From positions 1 to 64,000 of the forward strand of contig CAJNOJ010000394.1 in NCBI GenBank assembly GCA_905250025.1: a stretch of 64,000 nucleotides of DNA. Reading direction: 5' to 3'. Each line of letters starts with the position of its first letter. Position 1 is the first letter of the stretch. Source of the stretch: Adineta ricciae. Its lineage: Eukaryota > Rotifera > Eurotatoria > Adinetida > Adinetidae. The notes under the pieces are model-generated. The model did not search any database, was not told the DNA's origin, and saw nothing but the letters and a program-made list of their open reading frames with translations. Shown piece by piece: positions 52,817-64,000 of the stretch. Position numbers and translations under genes: made by a program.

Positions 52817-53146
52817 CTGGAGCTTTATTGAAATAGATCGATTTGTGTTTTTTTACCCTTTGTATTCAAATAAACTGGAGAAGCTTATCCTAATTGAGCA
52901 TTGGTACACGCGATGGCAAATGTGAGTTCGTCACCGAAGTTGGTTATTTCATGTAATTGCGTAAATAACGGTTTGGCCTTATAATGCAAAAAAGGTATGC
53001 CGACTAAATCCTGTGAGTCATGAGATACAACTACAATAACAGAAGGAAGGAAAAAACTGAATTGACATACGGTGCGAACACACACACACAGATAGCAGTT
53101 GTTTTGTTTTTCTTCTACGTACAGTATCATTCAAGAAAGAAAATCA
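52817..53146. other. Intergenic d3 to GNAT
   Basis: Counterpart of 24871-25148, slightly longer through small insertions. AATAAA near 52868. Confidence 0.4.
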
Positions 53147-53818
53147 ATGAATTCCGATGAATATACATATGAATTAATCGATAATGAAGATGATGCACGC
53201 ACGTGTGCTCAATTAGTCGCTGACGAATTCGTTGCGGTTAATTCAATGGTTATTCTCGATCGATTAAATCCACAAAGTATGTTTGACGAAGATACATGGC
53301 CGACAATGCTTGAAATGTTTCATGAGCGATTATCATTCCTTGCACGGCATCGTCAATCAGGTGAAATTGTTGCTGCTATCAGCGCATGCGATCTTTATTT
53401 AGCACAAAAACGACATCCCTACGATCCATCAAGTGCTCCTTCGGCGATTCCATACTTCGATTTATTGGAAGATTTGGATAATATATTTATTCATCATGAT
53501 TTTCAACAAGAACTCAAACCAAATATGGTTTTACAGATTGTTATCGGTGCCACTCGAGTGGAACACTCAGGCAAAGGTATAGCGACTCGATTACGAACGG
53601 TTCTATGTGAATATGCTCGAGATAAACGAGGATTTCAATATGCATTAGCGCAAACTACCAACGAAGCAACCCGTCATATATATGTGGATAAAATGGGTGG
53701 AATACCACTAACAACCATCGATCCGAAAACATGGATATGGAAGAAGAAAGGCGACCAAGTACGTCCTTATAAAGACCATACAGGTATACCTATTCCGAAT
53801 ATTTTAATAAAGTTATGA
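53147..53818 (+). CDS. GNAT-family N-acetyltransferase, second copy
   Basis: 223 residues from MNSDEYTYELIDNEDDARTC; counterpart of 25149-25820. Acetyl-CoA motif VIGATRVEHSGKGIATRLRT intact. The longer frame start at 53099 is not supported by the other copy. Changes are few and mostly conservative, so it appears functional. Confidence 0.82.
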   Translation: MNSDEYTYELIDNEDDARTCAQLVADEFVAVNSMVILDRLNPQSMFDEDTWPTMLEMFHERLSFLARHRQSGEIVAAISACDLYLAQKRHPYDPSSAPSAIPYFDLLEDLDNIFIHHDFQQELKPNMVLQIVIGATRVEHSGKGIATRLRTVLCEYARDKRGFQYALAQTTNEATRHIYVDKMGGIPLTTIDPKTWIWKKKGDQVRPYKDHTGIPIPNILIKL

Positions 53819-53956
53819 TCAACTGTTTGCAATAATAAATCGACAAGAAAAAAAATGAAAGACTTGAAGATCTTTTTTATTCAATATATCGAAATTCAAA
53901 TGTAAAAATTGCTGAATTAACGAAATGATATGAAAGTGTTTATTTGAGAAATATCT

Positions 53957-54825
53957 TCATTTGTTTTGATCGTGTTCAGTATATGGTACTTCGATTGTGA
54001 GATGTCCATCATCAGTTAAATGTGATTGTAAATGATCTGTTTGCGTACCTGGTGGAAGAGTAATTGATTTGTAAAAGTAGCTTTTCTCCAAAGTTCGATC
54101 AGTGAGTGTGATATGTTCGCCTTGGATGATCAAATCATTGTTTTTCACGGAGACTTTGATCTGATCTGGACGGTAGTTTTCCATTGGCAAAGACATTTCC
54201 AGTTTCTTCTTTTGTTCTTCACCATTGACAACTTTCGGTGTGAACGAAGACGTGTGAAAATGATGATAATCGAACGATTGATCACGATTTTGACCATACG
54301 GAAGCAAATGTTGGTGATCAGCATCTGTTGCCGATTCGAGGTAACGTTGTTTGTGCTCATGATTATGCAGTGGGATGTCGACAATTAATAAATTATTTGG
54401 TGTTACATACGATACCAAATGATCAGCATCTAGATCATCAAAGTTAGAAATTTGGAAGAAGTTCTCTTGATCTTACCAGCATGTTCATAAACAGGCTCGG
54501 GTAGATCGTACATTTTTCGTTCTTTTTCACTTTGGCCACTCTTTTTCGCTTCAATGAGCAAAAGACGACCTTCGATCGTGGTTTGGATACTCTCGGGATC
54601 ATATCCCGTGATGTCCAATTTGACACGATATTTGTCGCCGTAGGGTTGTGATTCTAACGCAGGTGCTACTTTTTCTTCGTATTCTTGTCGTCGTTTTGGT
54701 CGATTGATCCAACGAAGTGATGCGAATGTATTCGACTTTGAATCTCTCCATGGATCAAATAGTTCGAAATCATTTCCGAAATCACTCGAACGACGACGAT
54801 CTCGATTTACTGGTAACGATGACAT
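53957..54825 (-). CDS. Two-domain small heat shock protein, second copy
   Basis: Exons (minus) 54825-54477 and 54429-53957, same sizes (349 and 473 bp) and intron as the copy at 25958-26826. 273 residues; both alpha-crystallin domains intact (KYRVKLDITGYDPESIQTTI and HLTIEVPY). Differences such as KSGQSEKE versus QNGQSEKE are outside core strands. Confidence 0.87.
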
Positions 54826-55348
54826 TGTCAACTGAATATTGATGTATGTGTTTGTCTCAATAAACAAAATGAATGGCGATGTAACGGATCAACCAATCGA
54901 AAGAACATGAATGACGGAGGCAATCATTGTGACGAATTCTTTTTTTTTTAAATAATGAACAGTTCGAGTTAGATGTCGCTTCGATATGTATTTCTTTATC
55001 ATCATCACATCAATATAGAAGAATAATATCGTATATAACTTCGTCGTTCGCTCAATTAATCACTACTACACCTCTCCAAAGGTGAGCACGAATGAAAATT
55101 TTTCTTTTTCGCATCAGTCTAATGTTTCTCGAGTGATGTGAAAGAAGGAAAAGTGAAAAACACATAAACTATTAGTCGTCACTATAGCGTACACATATGT
55201 ACACATAGCTAATCGAATGTTTTGAATTGCATCATCTTTTTGACAACCGAATAGAAACACGGCTTCTGATTTGATGATTCATTTTCTGATGAAATCGATA
55301 AAAACGACGGCTAAATATTGATTTTCATTCACATTTCAGATACATAAA
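54826..55348. promoter_or_regulatory. Divergent upstream region of second sHSP/TDO pair
   Basis: Counterpart of 26827-27351 with small indels; TDO-proximal acceptor AG before the ATG is conserved. Confidence 0.4.
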
Positions 55349-56854
55349 ATGACTTGTCCGTACGCACACTCGAGTCTTGATGATTCGAAAGTCAATCATC
55401 AACTAGAAACATTGGATTATTCGACATATTTACGAACAGATCTGCTTCTATCTGCATTGAAATGCCATAGCCATACCGATCCGTTGGATAACAACAGTCC
55501 GCCTATTCATGACGAACATTTCTTTATTCTGGTTCATCAGGGTAAGAAAATTGTAATTAAATCTTCGATACGAAATGATTTGCTTCAGTGTTTGAATTGT
55601 GGTTTAAGCAAATTCTGTTCGAACTCGATTCGATTCGAGATATGTTCAATCAGTGTGATCACGTAGTTTCGTCGATGTTTAATATTAATTTACGATTGAA
55701 ACGAATAGTTAATGTTTTTCAAGTATTAAATCAACAATTTCAATTGTTAGAAACGATGACACCGATTGAATTTCTCGAATTTCGAATGTATTTAACATCC
55801 GGCAGTGGATTTCAAAGTCTGCAGTTTCGTATGATCGAAATTAAACTCGGCCTAACCGATGCGTTCCGAAATTTTTACAAAACGAAGTATTTCGTTCACA
55901 CAATGTTCAAAGATGAACAATCAACTCAACTGAAACAAGTCATCAATCAAGACTCGTTATTAATTCGACTGGAAGTAAGTTCTTGTTTGAGCGTTTCCAC
56001 ACCTCTATCGTTGTCTTCTTGTCATAGAAATGGTTAGAACATATCTACGATACGACATCGTTTAATTTTCTGGAGGTATTCACTTCGTCCGTCGAACGTT
56101 TTATCGAACATGAAAGACAGGAAAAAACAAGTAAGGCGGATGATATGGACATGGAGACAGTTGAAGGGCAAATTGAAGCATTGAAGCGAAAGTTTTCAAC
56201 TATGACCGATTCGATAGAATACGAAAAATTATTGAATACTAATGAACGTCGAATAAGTCACAAGGCGATGCTAAGTGCATTGATGATTTCATTGTATCAT
56301 CAAGAACCGTGTTTCCAACAAGCTTATCAGATGCTTCATTTACTCATGGATATCGATTCTCAGATGATCGATTGGCGTCGTATGTGTTTGAACATTTCCT
56401 ATCTATGACAAAATTGTGCTTTGATTATAGAGAAACATATTCTACTGGTGCAACGTCAAATCGGTCGTAAACCGGGCACAGCGGGCACGGATGGAATCTT
56501 TTATCTTCAGAAAACAATGACGTATGTATCTGAAAAACGAGAAGAATGTTACACACATTGGTTTTCTTCTTATGTAGTGAAAAATACCAAGTCTTCGTTG
56601 ATTTGTTCAATATTTCGACCTATTTGATTCCTCAGAGGTACTTACCGAAGTTTACCAGTAAACCGATTGAATCAAATTCATCGTTGTCTTCGTTGACGAT
56701 TGAAACGCTGCGAGAGGTACCAATCATCACTCAGCGTCAGTTGTCAATAAAAGAAGAAGAAATGGAAGTGATCTCTGTGAAGTATGATCAGATCATTTAT
56801 TTGTTTGTGTTCGTGACAGGATGTATCTTTGTGACGTTTTCAGCGTTTTTTTAA
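55349..56854 (+). CDS. TDO2-like: Tryptophan 2,3-dioxygenase with hydrophobic tail, second copy
   Basis: Exons 55349-55541, 55589-55974, 56028-56379, 56431-56521, 56578-56854, identical in size to copy 1; 432 residues. HQVFELWFKQ, the WRQKH heme ligand and FVDLFNISTYLIP are intact. The C-terminal hydrophobic tail is conserved (IYLFVFVTGCIFVTFSAFF), which argues it is a real part of the protein. Confidence 0.9.
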
Positions 56855-57181
56855 ACTATTTAATTAAAAGTATTTTGTCATTTTTAGGATCGTTCCACAC
56901 TATTTGTTATAACTTTATATTTTCCTAATAAAAATGATAAAATGAGAACATATTATTAATGGATTTATGGAAAATTCTCTCTGTCTGCTAACTAGAATAA
57001 AAGCGAGTGGATTTTGATCCTGATATTATTTTTCGAGGTGCCCAAATCTTGTCTCTCGAAAGATAATGAACGCAAAGAGAACGAAAGTTTTTGATAAGAA
57101 TTTATCTATGTAAAAAAAAAGGGGGCTGAGGTGAGAGTTGTGTTTATCGTTCTCTGTTACCATTTGATAAAACTAAAAACA
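56855..57181. other. Intergenic, counterpart of 28858-29181
   Basis: No element recognised. Confidence 0.4.
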
Positions 57182-59590
57182 ATGAAAGTTTCACTTAATC
57201 TACACGTCATAATATTTTCTTTCTTATTTTGTACATGTGTACAAGCTGTGAATAACAATCGTGTCTTTCATGCATATGATAATATTCTTACTCTCCATTG
57301 GAATTCCGATGCATTAGAATACGTGATTATTCGTGATAATCAGATATGGTTTGAAAGTGGTCCGTTTTTCATCTATTTTAATCAGACATATTATTCATCT
57401 GCTCCTCAGCAAGAATCGTTAGCCATGTCGGCATTGTATTTGATTGAACAGTATCAAACTAATGGAACAGATGTTGTTTTTGGTTCGTTCGATAAACTCT
57501 CACTTCGTTGGTCTTCGAAAAGCAATTTGAATGTGACCATATGGGAAACATCCTTTAAAATCTTTCGCGATCAACCGATCATTCTATTTGAACAATATTT
57601 TCCTGTTGATCTCGATGGAATGTCCATGGGAAATGTGCGTGATACATTTAAGCATGTTTCAACGGCATTTCCGAGATTCAAAGTGTCATTCAATCAATCA
57701 AATCAGTATATTATCGATCAGTTAGGTCATTTCACATTTCTTGATGCTTGGGATTTACATATGCGAGGTGTTGGTTTAAAGAACGTCTACAACGGTGGTC
57801 TCTACAGCGGAAATCCTCTGTTGTTGTATAATTTAACAAAATTGGATTCAAATGTTGTCCTATCAAGTTTAACGAATTTTATGATCAACTTTCAAACACG
57901 TTCACCATCATTAAACTACCACCTATCCTGTGGTTTACATGGACGTCTCCATCAAATCGACCAGTCACTGTCGTTATCAACGATTTTACTAGCGTCACAA
58001 TCAAAACAAGGTATCAATCGAATAATTAACCTCTGGGGTAAATTGATGCTGCAATACTACGGCAAACAGCATATCAAAGATCAAAAAACGTTTCGTAATG
58101 ATTTTTATGTATCGAAATTAGGTTATTATACTGACACGGGTGCATATTATTGGTACAATAAGGAAGGAAATCTAACGTATGAGCAAACATTCATTAAGCT
58201 AAAAGAGTATCATTTACAAGAGAAGATTCCAATTCGATATTATGAACTAGATTCCTATTGGTACTATAAACAGAATAACAACACGGGTGAACATGGAGGA
58301 ATTAAGTTGTACGAGCCACGACCGGATGTATTTCCGCGTGGTATTCAAGTTTTACAACACGATGTTTTACAAACACCGATAATTGTTCATCATAAGTATT
58401 ATTCAACTGATAATTTATATCAAACAAAGTATCTATTCAAAAACGGCACTGATGGCAAAGTTTCTTTGCCATTAGATCAACGATTTTTCAATAAAATCTT
58501 CTCACAAATCAAACAATGGGGTGTGGAAATTNATCCTTCTTATAATCATTACACCCCTCGCCAATATCATTTACATTTAGCTGAAGGTGCAAAACAAGCT
58601 GGAATAAAACTCATCTATTGTATGCCTTTGAATCCTGATATATTAGAAACACTAGAAAACACACAAGTTCATTATATGCGAATCAGTGATGATTATTCAA
58701 CGAATATTAATCAATGGAATATCGGTCGAGCATCGATGGTAACATGGGCGATTGGTGTTATACCATTCAAAGATACATTTTGGACAAATTCAATACAACC
58801 ACAGTCGCCATACGGACAGTTCACCGAACCTAATATTGAACTGAATGCATTAGTCGCACTAATGAGTTTAGGTGGCGTTGCGATATCGGATAAAATAGGT
58901 AACACAGACTCTCGAATTGTAAATCGATTGTGTCGATTAGATGGTGTTCTACTTCGTCCAGAACGGCCTGCAACTGCAATGGACTCGACATTTTTAGGTA
59001 TTGGTGGTCCACAAGGTGAAATGTGGCATACATATGCGTCTGACGAACGTCATACGTTCTTTGTTGAATATGTCATGATAACAAATTTAACTGAATCGTA
59101 CCGATTCACTTGGAATGAATTGTTCGATACATTGGATGGTGATGATGAACCAAATCGAAAGATTTCGGATAATTATGTTGTTTTCGATACGATTGCTCCA
59201 AGTAATTATTATTGGTTTTCATCCGCAAATACTTCGTTCGTCCGAATGCCGGAATGTTCACAGAATTTAACGACATTCTATTCACCATTTCATCTCTTCG
59301 TATTCGTTCCCTTTTGCACTCAATCGAACTGGTTTCTATTCGGTGAATTAACTAAGCAATTACCAATAACAAGACAACGATTCGCCTTCATGTCATACGA
59401 AACGAATCGCCTTGACGTGCATGTCATTGGAGTAGCTGACGAACAAGTATCGATCACAACTGGAGAGACTGCATCTATAGGAGGGAAAATCGATATTTAT
59501 ACGGTTGAATGCCCTTTTCCCCCAGGAGAAGGTGTATTAAGGATGATGTTAACGTGTCAAACTTCAATAGGATGTAGCTGTTCATCATAA
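57182..59590 (+). CDS. Glycoside-hydrolase-like secreted protein, second copy, with an N and 42-base shortfall
   Basis: Counterpart of 29182-31632; frame stays open across the N at 58532 and gives about 802 residues. Around the N the product reads WGVEI-X-PSYNHYTPRQYHL where copy 1 has WGVEILIQDWLSS followed by VYEDMPDASYDVYTAREYHL, so the QDW strand with a candidate catalytic Asp is missing. The 25 bases after the N differ more from copy 1 than the rest does. Most simply an assembly gap or chimeric join inside the gene; otherwise an inactive copy. The signal peptide and the ISDDYS element are intact. Confidence 0.65.
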   Translation: MKVSLNLHVIIFSFLFCTCVQAVNNNRVFHAYDNILTLHWNSDALEYVIIRDNQIWFESGPFFIYFNQTYYSSAPQQESLAMSALYLIEQYQTNGTDVVFGSFDKLSLRWSSKSNLNVTIWETSFKIFRDQPIILFEQYFPVDLDGMSMGNVRDTFKHVSTAFPRFKVSFNQSNQYIIDQLGHFTFLDAWDLHMRGVGLKNVYNGGLYSGNPLLLYNLTKLDSNVVLSSLTNFMINFQTRSPSLNYHLSCGLHGRLHQIDQSLSLSTILLASQSKQGINRIINLWGKLMLQYYGKQHIKDQKTFRNDFYVSKLGYYTDTGAYYWYNKEGNLTYEQTFIKLKEYHLQEKIPIRYYELDSYWYYKQNNNTGEHGGIKLYEPRPDVFPRGIQVLQHDVLQTPIIVHHKYYSTDNLYQTKYLFKNGTDGKVSLPLDQRFFNKIFSQIKQWGVEIXPSYNHYTPRQYHLHLAEGAKQAGIKLIYCMPLNPDILETLENTQVHYMRISDDYSTNINQWNIGRASMVTWAIGVIPFKDTFWTNSIQPQSPYGQFTEPNIELNALVALMSLGGVAISDKIGNTDSRIVNRLCRLDGVLLRPERPATAMDSTFLGIGGPQGEMWHTYASDERHTFFVEYVMITNLTESYRFTWNELFDTLDGDDEPNRKISDNYVVFDTIAPSNYYWFSSANTSFVRMPECSQNLTTFYSPFHLFVFVPFCTQSNWFLFGELTKQLPITRQRFAFMSYETNRLDVHVIGVADEQVSITTGETASIGGKIDIYTVECPFPPGEGVLRMMLTCQTSIGCSCSS
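58532..58532. other. Single N: probable gap inside gene
   Basis: Unknown base where copy 2 is 42 bases shorter than copy 1. Confidence 0.8.
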
Positions 59591-60157
59591 ATAAATCAAA
59601 GACAGGGACGCTGTAGTGTGCATGAGCGATGACAATTTCATGTGTATGTTTTCGATCTCGTATCTTCACAAGTGATGAAAAAGAAGAAGTGAAGAATAGA
59701 AAGGAGAAAAAAGAATACGATAGTGTAAGCGTTGAAAGTAAATATACCCGCGCGTTATGCATGATTGAACTGTTATTTCACTGTCAAATGATAGACACAG
59801 AATTGAAAAGAAAATTTAATAATATCAGTCTCAGGTATCAATCAAAAAGGTGGTCGAACACATGTCTGAAATGGTATTGATACAATATGCAGTAAGATTA
59901 GAACGAATTTGGTGCGGATATATGCGCAGAATGCAGATGATGGCAATAGGTATGTAACTTACATATGCTCAAGGCAATGTATGTCGGCTGAGGAAATAGA
60001 TGAGTAATGGACTGCTGATATCTTGAGTTCGTGCTCGAACTAGATAGTTCTTTGTAAAATAGTCACAAATTTCATCATCTGTCTCTTTCCGCAAAGAACT
60101 TAATGGCTATAACATACTTATTTTGATGCAAAAAATCTAGGTCTCAACAATTTTATC
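59591..60157. other. Intergenic, counterpart of 31633-32195
   Basis: No element recognised. Confidence 0.4.
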
Positions 60158-61405
60158 ATGAAACTGTTATATCTACTCGATTCGCGAAAGCAATCCTGCT
60201 TTGTTTGCATACGCTATTGCTGTTTTATTTTAACGATATGTCTATTGGTTTCATATTATATATTTGTATATAGAACACCTCCTTGTGCTTTTACATGTCC
60301 TTACAAAAGGAGTCTTACGTCTAAAAAATTAATATTTGATCAATCCCACTATGTAAAACATTTCTCAGAATTCGTTTGCCCACAGAATTTCCGTAATTTG
60401 GCTGATTGGGTGTTTGGCTGGCCAGATTGGGCTTTCGCCGAACAAACTCAATCGGTTATAAATGGCCGTTATCTCGCACCTTGTCTACCGTCTGGTAGTA
60501 TCCTTTATGTGAAAGCAGATTTTTTGAATCAGTTCTTTGGTGGAATTTATCCATATTTGCGTAATCAATTCGTTCTTATTACGTCGCAAGGAGATCTATC
60601 AGTACCACAAGAGCATCTCGCTTATCTTCATGATAAAAAATCCAAGATTATCCATTGGTTTGGTCAAAATGCTAATATTCAACCATCCCAGAGTTTACGA
60701 TTCACTCCTATTCCTATTGGTATCAATTGTTTCGAAATGGCGAATAGTCTCCAAGAAGTCTATCGACAAATCCCGAATAATACCGTACCAGCAATATATG
60801 GCGATGCAGATGAACCACATAATTATACATATCTGGTCGATTTAACACAACGACTGTCGAATGGATATTCTCCTGAGAAACTTCTTCTCATCAATTTTGA
60901 ACCGACGACAGATCCAACTGGACTCCGTCGTCAAATTTGGAAAAGCTATTGTTCACAACAATCAATGTCTAACATGACATCTATTACATGCGTTGAAAAG
61001 CCTCGGCCATCTGAACATATATCTCTTTCACAGATCTATATTCGTAATCGACAATATCCAATGTGGTTGTCTCCTCGTGGTAATGGACTTGATTGTCATC
61101 GTACATGGGAAGCATTTTATCTCGATGCAATACCTATCGTATGGAATTCAACACTGAATCCTCTGTTTCATATGCTACCTGCTGTCATCATTAATGATAT
61201 GAGTGAACTTACGGAAGAGTTTCTTCGTACGAAATTGAAAGAAATAGTAAGGAATAAGATTGAACGGCCAAATATGTATCAATTTGCAAAATTAAGATTT
61301 AGTTATTGGAGACGGTTAATTTTAAGCACATCGCGATATGCAATATCGGAGACAAAACGGGACAATATTTGCTGGCGTGCCAGGACTTTGAACAAAAATC
61401 ATTAA
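60158..61405 (+). CDS. Exostosin-like type II glycosyltransferase, second copy
   Basis: 415 residues, same length as 32196-33443. Signal anchor and SPRGNGLDCHRTWEAFYLDA signature intact; about 25 scattered substitutions (for example VYRTPP versus VYTTPP). Appears functional. Confidence 0.72.
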   Translation: MKLLYLLDSRKQSCFVCIRYCCFILTICLLVSYYIFVYRTPPCAFTCPYKRSLTSKKLIFDQSHYVKHFSEFVCPQNFRNLADWVFGWPDWAFAEQTQSVINGRYLAPCLPSGSILYVKADFLNQFFGGIYPYLRNQFVLITSQGDLSVPQEHLAYLHDKKSKIIHWFGQNANIQPSQSLRFTPIPIGINCFEMANSLQEVYRQIPNNTVPAIYGDADEPHNYTYLVDLTQRLSNGYSPEKLLLINFEPTTDPTGLRRQIWKSYCSQQSMSNMTSITCVEKPRPSEHISLSQIYIRNRQYPMWLSPRGNGLDCHRTWEAFYLDAIPIVWNSTLNPLFHMLPAVIINDMSELTEEFLRTKLKEIVRNKIERPNMYQFAKLRFSYWRRLILSTSRYAISETKRDNICWRARTLNKNH

Positions 61406-62918
61406 TTTGTTAATTGTTATAATTGGCGAGAGCGATGTCTCCCTAAAATATATCCTGAAATTGTTTGAATTTGTAAAGGCATCATCGATGCATCTCTCTG
61501 TGAATTAAGATAGTACAGCTCATTTGCATATAAGGTTTTTTTGAAGCGTCTGTTTAAAACTATTTTATTCCGCATAGAGAAATGTTTTGAAAACTATTGG
61601 TAGAATTAAGGCACGCCTGATCTATTGTAATATCGTTACTTTCGGTATGTGCCTAGACAAACCGGAGAAATTCAGATTCATGTTCTAAAAAGAGACAGGT
61701 ATGCCGTTCCCTCGAACGCAAGTTTTTCGTTTATATTCAATGCGATAATAAAGGAAATGAAACATATGTTGATCGTATAGTATAATGAATTGACGGCAGA
61801 CGTGTGCGAAGTTTGAAAACATAGTAGCTATTTCAATATTTTTTGTTAACATGTGGGTAAATACAACATCTGATTAGACATAAAGTATTTGTATAATGTA
61901 ATAACAATTTATAGGAGAGACATTATCGTTGACATTCAAGTTTTAGAGGAATATTTTGTGAATAGTGAGACAAAACACAATATTGATTCTTTTTTGTTCT
62001 GTGTTCAGCTAGGTAAGTGTTAAAGAAGCTTTTCTTTTGATAGGAAAATTTCTGTTCGTATAGAACAAATTATTGCATTATGCCGTTCAATCGTGTGAAA
62101 AGACTTCGATTTTTTGATTAAACTGAACTCATCTATGCTGATCGCCCATATAAACAATGTAGTAGATGTTCTGACTAGTTTAACATATCAAGCATTTATA
62201 TAGTCTCGTTTCTGGTACAGCTCGCAGTAACAAAGATTATCTTGATTTTGAATCTCATGTAAAACGCAATATCTGCTATTGTGAAGGAAAATGCTAGTAT
62301 GATGCATGTATTAACAATGACGAATATGAAAAAATTATAATCTAGACTTTTCCAACAAAAAGAATACTTTTCAATATCTATATTTGGTTTCAAAAGTTAA
62401 ATAAAACAATTAGAAAAGAGAAAAAATACAACAGAGAAAAATGACGCAGGTCAAAGTAAATCCAGTGAATGCATTAATATGACTTTTGTAGTCTTTGATG
62501 CATACGTTAAAAATCGGATTTTAAGCTAAAATCTTTTGACGGATATACACAAAATAATCGTCGAACACGGTCGGGCACACTACTGGACAAGTAATTAGAA
62601 TATACAACTAAACGTTATGAACGCATAAAGATTGAAATCACAGCTATTTTTATGTGGTCGCCATACTAATCATCCTGCATGTTTTTCGATACCATACACT
62701 GTTCATTCATTATAACTAAGTAATTGTTTATGTGACAAAAGAAGATGAAATTGAAGAGTTTGAACGATCGATGTCAAGAATACTGGTACTAACGTTCGGA
62801 TGAAGATTTTTTTCTGGTAGTACTAGGAGAGTTTCACTTGGTAACAAGCCGATAATTGAACAAGTGCTAAATATAGTCTTATAGTTATGTAAATATTCCA
62901 CAATTAGACGACAGTAGT
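61406..62918. other. Intergenic, counterpart of 33444-34885
   Basis: Aligns with the first copy apart from small indels (for example an inserted stretch near 61545-61580). No gene supported. Confidence 0.45.
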
Positions 62919-63917
62919 CTATCGAACATGTCCTGTTAGTCTGCTCCCATGAATCAATCTGCGTGTTTGATCCTGCGTATTTACTTTTAACTTTTGAACA
63001 TTAATCAACACTATCTTCTTGACTTCGTTACGAAACGATTTCGATACGGCTACGTAAATATAGAATGTTGTGCTATAATTCAAGTACAACAGTAACGATT
63101 GTGCAAAAAAATTCAGAAACGCCTCGATCTGCTTTTGTTGGGTAGACTTGTTCGACGTCATACTTGCTGTCGCCTGGGCATAGATTTGCACTATTGGAAA
63201 CATAAAAGTACAAATAATGTAGACTAATGCTTCCGTTAATACAAGTCTCCGTAACGAAGCGTCTCGTTGGTTTAATCGATTACCATTGGCATTATTGTGA
63301 GTTGGTCGAACCTGCGTACGCGATTGACGCAGATTTTTCATCAGCAGAATACCCAAGATAATCATAAAACAGAGAGGCAATAGGGCGACAAAAACTATAA
63401 CATAAATTGTGAATATCTGACCAAAAAGTCCATAGATGCCACATCGTCCAGCTTCGATGGATTCCCAAATGAGAAGCTGAGCTGAAAGCACACTCCAAAT
63501 GATCACAGTGATTGCAACCACCAAATATGCTATTCGTGGCCGGCTGAATGCTCGAATGGAAACGTGTGCACTGGACAAAACGTAACGGTCAACACATCTT
63601 AACACGAGAAAATATCGAATACATTGCCCCGAGACCTGTAAGAGATAACCACGAATACGGCAAAATGCCAATGATTTGTTCACTAAATCGTAATCGTTGA
63701 TTGCAGTCACGAGGGGAATGATACTCCAATTCACACTGATTAAACAGCAAAACGATGATGCTATCAGATAGATTGCACAAGAGTTGGTTCGAAACTTTTT
63801 CTGCATATAAACAGCAATCATACACAAGTTGCCAAAATTACCAAATACGACAATAATAGGAAAGACGTACTGAGTAATAGCTGTTTGAATTAGAGCTGGT
63901 GCAGAAGCTGCCGACAT
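62919..63917 (-). CDS. Rhodopsin-like 7TM receptor, second copy
   Basis: 332 residues from ATG 63917 (MSAASAPALIQTAI); counterpart of 34886-35899. The DRY triad and seven TM segments are intact. The C-terminus is five residues shorter, ending RLTGHVR, because a substitution creates an earlier stop. Substitutions cluster in TM5 (VFVALLPLCF versus VFAAVTPLCF) and the third loop. Confidence 0.85.
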   Translation of the reverse strand: MSAASAPALIQTAITQYVFPIIVVFGNFGNLCMIAVYMQKKFRTNSCAIYLIASSFCCLISVNWSIIPLVTAINDYDLVNKSLAFCRIRGYLLQVSGQCIRYFLVLRCVDRYVLSSAHVSIRAFSRPRIAYLVVAITVIIWSVLSAQLLIWESIEAGRCGIYGLFGQIFTIYVIVFVALLPLCFMIILGILLMKNLRQSRTQVRPTHNNANGNRLNQRDASLRRLVLTEALVYIICTFMFPIVQIYAQATASMTSNKSTQQKQIEAFLNFFAQSLLLYLNYSTTFYIYVAVSKSFRNEVKKIVLINVQKLKVNTQDQTRRLIHGSRLTGHVR

Positions 63918-64000
63918 GTTATTCAATGTGTAGGGAAAGTGTATCTGAAATGATAATCGATGTATTTATAAACAAGAAGAAATGACAAACTCGGAGGTAA

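Larger units (their letters stand above)
49865..64000. repeat. Direct 14-kb repeat of 21.9-36.1 kb
   Basis: Every gene from a2 to the GPCR at 34.9 kb recurs in the same order and strand with offset 27.96-28.02 kb and a few per cent base differences, including in introns and most spacers. The right end lies beyond the window. Confidence 0.92.

Noticed and set aside
1..64000. Transposons, telomeric repeats, CRISPR arrays, rRNA
   Set aside because: No transposase or reverse-transcriptase motifs, terminal inverted repeats, regular spacer arrays or rRNA-like segments were seen by eye; a database search could still find small remnants.

Overview
The window looks like a bdelloid rotifer nuclear genome, most like Adineta. 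Evidence: AT-rich DNA with dense intron-containing eukaryotic genes, almost all introns only 47-64 bp with GT..AG ends, rotifer-type expanded families (rhodopsin-like GPCRs, NHL propellers, F-box/LRR genes, B-box proteins, Ly6 proteins), and a large near-identical 'allelic' copy of one region on the same sequence. No transposon, rRNA, CRISPR or telomere repeat is visible. One tRNA (Asn-GUU) is present. The species call is inference; the gene models were built by hand from splice sites and reading frames.

Layout. 0-7 kb: two tandem membrane/coiled-coil pentapeptide-type genes, both broken; a B-box/SPRY-like protein; a decayed GPCR next to its intact paralogue. 7-16.2 kb: a DUF4336 protein convergent with a 21-exon full-length ABCB (P-glycoprotein) transporter, a two-domain Ly6 protein, a small unknown protein and a four-TM protein. 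17.6-24.9 kb: two tandem copies of a four-gene cassette (a, b on minus; c, d on plus) encoding small helical proteins that all appear to be paralogues of one another; I know no described family for them. 25.1-35.9 kb: GNAT acetyltransferase, two-domain small heat shock protein, tryptophan 2,3-dioxygenase with an added hydrophobic tail, a large secreted glycosidase-like protein, an exostosin-like glycosyltransferase and a GPCR. 36-49.8 kb: a second GPCR, an amidase pseudogene, an F-box/LRR gene whose internal exons are each exactly one 84-bp repeat, tRNA-Asn, an NHL-propeller membrane protein, a decayed gene, and the first part of a legumain gene that stops at a single N (49864).

49.865-64.0 kb repeats 21.9-36.1 kb in the same order and orientation (offset about 28.0 kb) with only a few per cent nucleotide differences by eye. 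It begins abruptly inside cassette gene a3 right after the N, and a second N (58532) lies at a 42-base shortfall in the glycosidase copy. This is either an allelic (haplotype) copy joined on one scaffold or a recent segmental duplication; the abrupt joins favour an assembly join.

The best candidate for an undescribed system is the a-b-c-d cassette: four related, mostly helical proteins arranged around a shared divergent promoter region and duplicated as a unit.
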